A DNA stretch of 64,000 nucleotides from Cinnamomum chago (lineage: Eukaryota > Streptophyta > Magnoliopsida > Laurales > Lauraceae): positions 39,543,501-39,607,500 of the forward strand of contig CP142461.1 of the NCBI GenBank assembly GCA_038049695.1. Direction: 5' to 3'. Made by a program: the position numbers and the translations under genes. Under the pieces are notes generated by a model, which had not been told where the DNA came from, searched no databases, and saw only the letters and a list, made by a program, of their open reading frames with translations. This document shows positions 57,901 to 64,000 of the stretch, one piece after another. How positions within the stretch are numbered: position 1 is the stretch's first letter; every line of letters begins with the position of its first letter.

Positions 57901-58782
57901 TGGCTCTCTTCAACAATAATTTCTTTAATCTTCTTTAAGGCAATAAAATAAAACCCGTGAATATCTCACTCAACGCCTCTCAGCATTAATGGGAAACATA
58001 AAACGCCCATTTAATCTTCACATTGATGCAAAATCCACCGGATCCTACAAGTGTTAAAAGACAAACATATCCTCCAAGTGTTAAAAGACCGATCGAGTTT
58101 CGCCCCCTCAACTGAAACAATCTCTCTCTGGTAGTTATGCCCCCATCCTTCAAGTAGTAAAGTATTTTTATTATTTTATAGAGGTTCTCTTTGCCTCTCT
58201 CTTTTATTTATTTCATATTTTTTCAATTGATACTTTATTTTTCTTATCTTTTACTAGGGTCATGGACTCATGGTTATCTAGACATTTGTATTGTTCCTAA
58301 TTGAGAAATCAACATCAATTCAATTCTAATCGGCATCAATTGATTTTGACACTCCTTAAATAATTGACTCCCAAAATGTCTCCTCACGTCCTCAACTCCC
58401 CACATTAATTACAATTTAAAATTTTGACTCGTGACATGTCTCTTCAAGTCCTTCTCACCCCTCAAGGGACCAATCTTAATTGAGAAATCAACATCAATTC
58501 AATTCCAATTGGCATCAATTGATTTTGACGCTCTCTAAATAATTGACTCCCAAAATATCTCATCACATCGTCAACCTCCCCACATTAATTAGAATCTAAA
58601 ATTTTGACTCGTGGCACGTCTCTTCAAGCAACCCACCCCCCCCCCCCCCCCCCCCACCCACCCACCCACACAATAATTATAACCTAATTAAAATTAAGTT
58701 AATTAATATTAATGGTAAGTTAATAGAGGCAAAATGGATTGATGTTAGTTTCATAACTCTTCAAAACGGTTATCAAATTTTC

Positions 58783-58822
<40 letters not shown>

Positions 58823-59095
58823 TTACCATCCTCACATCCTCTCAAACGTTTTCCCCTCGTTATTACTACCAAACTCGCCCCCAACCGAGCAATATAATAT
58901 TTTAAATTTACTATAAAAATTTCCTTATCAATATAAGAGATATAATATCATATTTTAAATTTCATTTAAAATTTTAAACTGTTTACTTTTTACAATTTTT
59001 TTTATATTGTGGATTATATTGCCCGTGCTAAGCATGGGACTTATTCCAATTGAGAAATCAGTCCCAATTAGCTTCAATTGATTTTGACCTTTTCA
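57830..59095. repeat. four dispersed copies of a ~45-bp core, two in a ~181-bp tandem
   Basis: 'AATTGAGAAATCA' followed by a 'CAATTGATTTTGAC' block recurs at about 57832, 58299, 58480 and 59049. The second and third belong to a ~181-bp tandem pair that also shares 'ATAATTGACTCCCAAAAT' and 'CCCCACATTAATTA'. A C-rich homopolymer (about 58628-58652) and CT/AT microsatellites (about 58785-58822) lie between. Confidence 0.75.
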
Positions 59096-61282
59096 ATTTA
59101 TATTGACCTCCTTCCAATCCCCCTCTTCCACGTCCCCTACTCTTTCTATCTACATTAATGCCTGTGGAAAGAAAGCCATCTACATTAACTTCTCCTTAAA
59201 AGGTATGGTCTCTCAACCATTACACATTCATTTCCCTCTATCATTTTCTTGCAACTCCCCATTTCTTTCTTCTTAACTCCTCATTCCCTCTCATTCAGTT
59301 TTTGTAGCTATTGCACTCTTCATTATGACTCCTCATTTCCATAGCCAAATCAAAACAGATGGATGCTCACCAATGTAGATCACTCAAGAACCCTTCTCAT
59401 ATTCCTTGCTAGGTTTTTACTGTTGAGAAACTGGCTTTTGAGTTGATCATTAGGTAGTCGACTTGAAAATCTCTTTACATCTCTCCGTAAAAAGAAGATT
59501 CATTTGCATCGCAATTAGCTCAAGTGGAGTTTTATTTTGACTATGATATTTCTCTATGGTCATATTTATGGTGATCCCGCTATATATATATATATATTTA
59601 TTTATTTATTTTTTGTTGGTGCATAGTCAATAAAAAGATGTTGGTGTTTTCGGGCCATTTAGGGTAAAGGTTTTTAGTTGTGTAAGTTTGCAAGGAGTGG
59701 GTGCTCAAAGGTGCACAAAGGCAGATGTAAGGAAAAATCTAAATTAGTCTTTTTTTTATTTGGGTTTTTCATTTGTACAGGTTTCATGGCCATCCAAGTT
59801 AATGGCCTCGATTCGTGGTGGGCCTACGTGTTTGATGATGAAAACATCTTACACCTTTAATCACAGGTTAATCGTCTTAATAATTTTTTTTCTCCAATTT
59901 TTTACGTGGAAGTAGAAATATAAGGTCCATTTGTTCCAAAATCTAATGTAATTGGCATCTATTTTAACCAGTGTTCTGGCCTTTGGGCAATTCTAAAGAA
60001 ACAGGATTGCATTTGGCCTCAATATCTGATCATATGGTTCCTCATTTATCAAAGATCTTAAGAAAAAATCTCTAGACCATAGAGTCAATTTTGAGACTTT
60101 GCATATCTTTGCCATGTGCATTTGGTCAAGATGTTATCTTGGTTTTCAATTTTTGCATCTGGTCAAGATGTTCTCGGGTTTTTTTTATTTTTCATGCAAT
60201 CTTTGGTGCACCTAATCTATATATTTATCTTTATCTTTTTTATTATTATATTGATCTTATTTTTTCATTTGGCAAATAGAGATAAACTAAATCATTTACA
60301 CATGGAATTGAGGTGTCATTATACATGGAATTGAGGTCAATTCTATAGCCTCTGTAATTGTTCCCAATTTATTGTTCTGCATTTTGTGAATTTTCTTTTG
60401 TTACAAAAAGTCTGCTTGCCAATTTCATGTTATTTTTTTCACATCTATATTTCTCTCTCCTCACAAATTCGGCTTGCAAATATTTCTCTTCATTAGTTAT
60501 ATCCACAAAGAAAATAGATAACTAATTCATATCTGATTTTTTTTATTATTTATCTTTGCTTTTTATCTATGTATTTAAAGGATTGCAAGGGTTCTACGCA
60601 TCTTTTTATTGACATTACGCTTACATGTATCTATTGATTTAAGTCAGGCTTAGGCATGTTCAGGTAGTGTGCACGTGAACTCATGCACTTAGAGCAGGAT
60701 CTTGACGATTAATAGGATATCTATCATTTTTAACTTATTTTTATCAATAATATTCTCCCAAAAACACCAAATATGAAAAAAAAAATTGTTCAACCTTAGC
60801 ATGGGCCTTTGTTACTAATTTATTTTTTTATCAATAATATTTCAAAAAAAAAACCACTGAATTTGAATAAGTTCTTTATTATTTATTTTTGGGCACGGGC
60901 TTTTGTTGCTAGTTAAATTTGATAAAAGAGGCAACGGATAAACCATTATATTTAATATGAGACCTATCCATTATCCTAGAATTTCATACGTCTAAATGGC
61001 CCCTCGAAGATAAGTAAGTACCTTACCTATCTTAAATTAGCTTGGTGCTGATCACCCATCCTCATTTGTTTGTGATGTATGTAGACACGGAGACTCTGCT
61101 ATAACTTATGGGAATGGAAAGTATTCAACTCAATGGCTCTCTTATCTTATATAGGCAAGTCCAAAAAAGTCACATTTATTAGAGACTTTTTCACTGCAAA
61201 ACCCACATCCATTGATTATATTGGAAGTCTTATTTGTGGGACAGATCAAGTCTTATATTAAGTGAGATTGTATTCTTTGCAG
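59096..61282. other. intergenic, AT-rich, no gene
   Basis: Several low-complexity tracts, including TA repeats near 59580-59600. The words 'GCATGGGCCTTTGTTACTA' (about 60799) and 'GCACGGGCTTTTGTTGCTA' (about 60893) are similar and may mark relics of one repeat family. No reading frame here has recognisable domains. Confidence 0.45.
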
Positions 61283-61411
61283 GCATCTGCCCTGCTTTAT
61301 CTGACGTCTGACTCGTGGCATGCGGGCAATACGATTTTCTATGGTTTGCGCATGATATTTAGGGCTTATTTGCATAATGCACAGTGGGAGTGTAATCTCA
61401 CTGAAATATAA
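61283..61411 (+). pseudogene. possible orphan 3' exon, 42 residues
   Basis: A good acceptor (TTCTTTGCAG) at 61273-61282 is followed by an open frame beginning ASALLYLTSDSWHAG and ending at TAA 61409-61411. Base composition is richer in GC than the surroundings. I do not recognise the protein and cannot find a matching upstream exon, so it may be a gene fragment or chance. Confidence 0.22.
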
Positions 61412-61599
61412 AAGACTTCCGCAATGGGATAATGTTAACTTCATCGAAATGATTATGTGCTATCATTAATATGGTGTTGACTGCAGCTAACATCCAATTT
61501 CACCTGTGTTAGACCTACCTTTAATTTAACCAACCAGATGATATCACCTGCGTAAGCGCTAGCTGGCCCGAATTTCACTTTGATGTTACCGATAAAATC

Positions 61600-62916
61600 T
61601 CGAGATACAACCATTTATCCCGAAGGGTCGTGGCCAAATGTACAGCACTAATGAGGTCTTCCTACCACATTTTTATTTTTTATTTATTTTTATTCCTACC
61701 GACAATAGCGTCGTTCAAAGAAATATTGACTGACGCTATCGTCTCTTTGCGAGTTACCAACCCAAATGTAGCGAACCTCCCCTCCTTTGCAACCTTGGAA
61801 GTTGGTGACGATGGCTCGTTGGGAGGGCTTGAAGGAGCCATACTAGATTAGGTTGAGAGAGATGATTCCACTGAGAAGTGGACTGTTGTGGTACAATAGA
61901 GGCATGGGTTGGGTGATGAAGAGGAAATCCTGATGGACGGTTCTGGAGGGGCATCGGCCAATATCAAAGACGGAATTGAGGGCTGGATTGATGACACGGG
62001 TCTCGTGGCCACTGACGGAGAAGCCTACGATGACATATCCTCGGGCGTCGATGCAACTGATACAACTATCAATGATAGAAAGTGTGCCCCACATGTACAG
62101 GATTAGATTTTGCTACAATGTTAATCAATCTACCATTCATTCATCATTCCTAAATACCATCTATCAAATTCGAAACCAAAAGTTCCTCATTCAGAAACTG
62201 ATACAACTGATACTTGATATCTGCTCTCGCCTTCCTGTACTCCTCTTCTTCCTCGATGGCATGGTAGATTACAGAGAGCAATCCCGACCATTTGATGGCG
62301 GATGGACAGTGGAGATCGCTCGTCGAGATTTTAGGATTTGGGTTGTGAAGAAGAAGAGGAGGTGGTGGGTTTTGTTGCTGTTGTTGTTGTTGTTGGGGTT
62401 TGGATTTGTGAGGGAAGAGGAGAGGGGAATCGAGAGGAGAGAGAGAGGTCGACATGTGAAGAGAAATCTCCATTTTGTCAAAGCTCAAGTGCTGTTGGAG
62501 CAGCTGCAAGAGGAAGGAAGGAAGAGATGAAGAAGAGGGAAGAGCTTTGAGAAAAGGCATGGGTTGGTCTCTGCAAAGGCATGGGAGGAGGAGCTTCAGA
62601 AACCCCATTGTTTGGTTCATTGAAATTGAATAGATAGAAAGATTGGGTTTCTGTGGGCTTTTGCAATGTGGATGAGGAGCTAGAGAGGTGTAGTGGTGAG
62701 AAGTGAAGATGTAGTAGAGATGGGTTCTGCAGTGGCGCTGGGGACAACAACGATGCTAGCGTCACTGTCGTTAGAAACACAGTGACGCTAGCATCACTTA
62801 CCCCAGATTTAAAACAAAAAAAACAAAAAAACAAATTAGTACTGACGGACCCCATCAGTGCTGCATATTTTGCCAGGACTCTTCGGGATAAATGGCTGTA
62901 TTTTGGGACTTTTTCA
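61600..62916. mobile_element. Pack-MULE-like element with long TIRs
   Basis: The left end (about 61601-61660) and the reverse complement of the right end (about 62838-62915) share a ~60-75-bp terminal inverted repeat including CCATTTATCCCGAAG and the 'GCACTAATGAGG'/'GCACTGATGGGG' region. Flanks GATAAAATC (61591-61599) and AATAAAATC (62916-62924) form a 9-bp duplication with one mismatch, as expected for Mutator-like elements. The left end has lost about 10 bp relative to the right. A second inverted repeat (GATGCTAGCGTCACTG and its inverse) lies at 62752-62796. The interior holds captured tRNase Z exons and no transposase. Confidence 0.75.
61905..62473 (-). pseudogene. captured chloroplast-type tRNase Z fragment, two exons
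   Basis: Exon A (about 62473-62209) begins MEISLHMSTSLSPLD, has a Gln run and Pro/Ser-rich leader like a transit peptide, then SGLLSVIYHAIEEEEEYRKA. A putative intron (GTATCAG to TTGTATCAG, about 150 bp) leads to exon B (about 62058-61905): ARGYVIVGFSVSGHET, VFDIGRCPSR, VHQDFLFIT. These are the N-terminal blocks of plant short-form tRNase Z, which cuts the 3' trailer from pre-tRNA in chloroplasts. Homology ends exactly where the metal-binding HxHxDH motif should follow, so it has no catalytic site. Both exons lie within the transposon TIRs. Exon borders are my inference. Confidence 0.75.
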
Positions 62917-62924
62917 ATAAAATC

Positions 62925-63580
62925 CTCTAGAATCTATGTTGGGAAGTAGATAATAAGACGGTCGTCTAAGTCATGTTCCACGCTATGCTTGAGACATTAA
63001 ATGATCCTACGTTTAAGTGCCTAATTTGTTTTGTGAAGAGATCTGCCTCTAGTTATAAATAGGGTGTCTGGTGTTAATGTAACTGCCATCAACACCTAGT
63101 TATAGCTTATAGGTGATGGGCTTTAAAATTAAACTTTCAATTATGAAAATTCTTTGGACTTCAACCTACTTGCATGATAGGTGAGGTGCTTGAAACAAGA
63201 AGCATACCAGTGATATTCACCTCAACTCATGATTCAAATTTAGAGTTCAGGGTAGAAAATTAAGAGTTCAGTTCACACTCGCTCAAGTGTAGCTTATAAA
63301 AACATTCCTTTCAAGAGGTCCCAAATTAAGAAAATGGGTATATGTTCAAAATTTTCCCTGTTCTCAGTTTTTTGTCTTCACTGAATACTCAAACACCCAA
63401 CCCCTCACACACTCACCCAAGTTCTTCACCCAACCCCTCGCACACTCACCCAAGTTCTTCCCCATCTAGGCTATAGCCTACTTTCCCATTCAAATTCGTA
63501 TCCATGAATCTCATGATCCCAAGGACCAGAATACGTGGTGCCCTAACTATATCTTGTTTAGTTCTAAGTGTAGATGAAGT
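62925..63580. other. intergenic; 33-bp tandem duplication
   Basis: No gene. 'ACCCAACCCCTC' followed by 'ACACTCACCCAAGTTCTTC' is repeated twice in tandem at about 63398-63460. Otherwise no structure is seen. Confidence 0.5.
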
Positions 63581-63785
63581 CACTACACCAAAAAACGGAA
63601 ATTGGAACGGAAAAGCGTTCATAATCCTTCCGTTCCTAATCCGTTAAAGTGTTCCAATTTCCGTTCCAATTTGGTACCAACCGTTCCTAATCCAAATTGG
63701 AACGGAAATTGGAACACTTTAACGGATTAGGAACGGAAGGATTAGGAACGCTTTTCCGTTCCAATTTCCGTTTTTTGGTGTAGTG
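63581..63785. mobile_element. CACTA-type hairpin MITE, copy 2, TSD AGT
   Basis: CACTACACCAAAAAACGG at the left and its inverse at the right end, flanked by AGT at 63578-63580 and 63786-63788. A 3-bp duplication and CACTA termini assign it to the CACTA superfamily. Almost the entire 205 bp is an imperfect palindrome built of ATTGGAACGG, AACGGATTAGGAACG and their inverses. Copy 1 at 55121-55346 has an extra inverted module. Confidence 0.9.
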
Positions 63786-63788
63786 AGT

Positions 63789-64000
63789 ATAGTAGCATGT
63801 TGTTTTAGTATATAACCAATTAGGCCTCAATCTCTCAGCTTGGATTTAGGCATTTTATTTGAATTCAAGTTCAAGTTCAAGCCCTTGGTATGCTACTCTT
63901 TAGTCTTTGTGTGCTTCTCTTCCCACTTGTGTGGGCTCTCTTTCCCATTATGTGGGCTTCCTCTTCCCACTTGCATGCTCTTGCTTGGGTTACAACCCCC
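63789..64000. other. intergenic to window end
   Basis: No gene. 63920-63980 has three imperfect copies of a 'CTTCCCACTTGTGTGGGCT' type unit containing a small palindrome. Confidence 0.4.

Noticed and set aside
60790-60925. Helitron 3' ends (GGGC...TTTTGTTGCTAGT)
   Set aside because: No convincing hairpin before CTAGT and no matching 5' TC terminus; left as a repeat relic.

Overview
The window is nuclear DNA of a flowering plant with a large, repeat-rich genome. Evidence is nested Ty1/copia and Ty3/gypsy LTR retrotransposons, a plant L1-type LINE, CACTA and Mutator-like non-autonomous elements, and remnants of three plant gene families: an isoprenylated HMA-domain (HIPP) protein, a P-class PPR protein and a chloroplast-type tRNase Z. 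Species cannot be named from this window. All boundaries and target-site duplications (TSDs) were read by eye; no search or alignment program was run.

Layout. (1) 1-26016 is a nest of LTR elements. A minus-strand copia element (8671-~23560) carries two clean insertions: a 7.4-kb gag-only LTR element (9813-17193, TSD CACAT) and a solo LTR of a related subfamily (18832-20736, TSD AAGGT). Its 3' LTR was broken by a minus-strand gypsy element (1-8670), which was itself hit by another solo LTR (3451-5656, TSD AACAG). A solo LTR of the copia family lies next door (24296-26011, TSD AATAG). (2) 26017-29205 is mostly an old long-LTR fragment. (3) 29206-31324 is the only apparently intact host gene, a three-exon HIPP gene on the minus strand. 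(4) 31417-37398 is a nearly full-length L1 LINE that landed about 90 bp upstream of the HIPP start codon. (5) 37742-46726 is a Tat-lineage gypsy element that has lost RNase H and integrase, contains a ~160-bp tandem array and carries the lineage's antisense ORF. (6) 46727-50789 is a PPR pseudogene cut by a solo LTR (47868-50249, TSD GAAGA) and truncated by the Tat 3' LTR. (7) 50900-64000 is AT-rich intergenic DNA with a long fold-back element, several MITEs (two CACTA-type hairpins of one family), another solo LTR (53859-55974) and a Pack-MULE-like element (61600-62916) carrying two exons of a tRNase Z gene.

How the parts relate. Little here acts as a pathway; the window is a record of layered insertions. 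The three most informative items are: the gag-only element family, whose LTR promoters share GGTCGACC palindromes and AACGG (mitotic MSA-like) sites just upstream of TATA; the Pack-MULE with captured tRNase Z exons; and the HIPP gene with a LINE in its promoter region.
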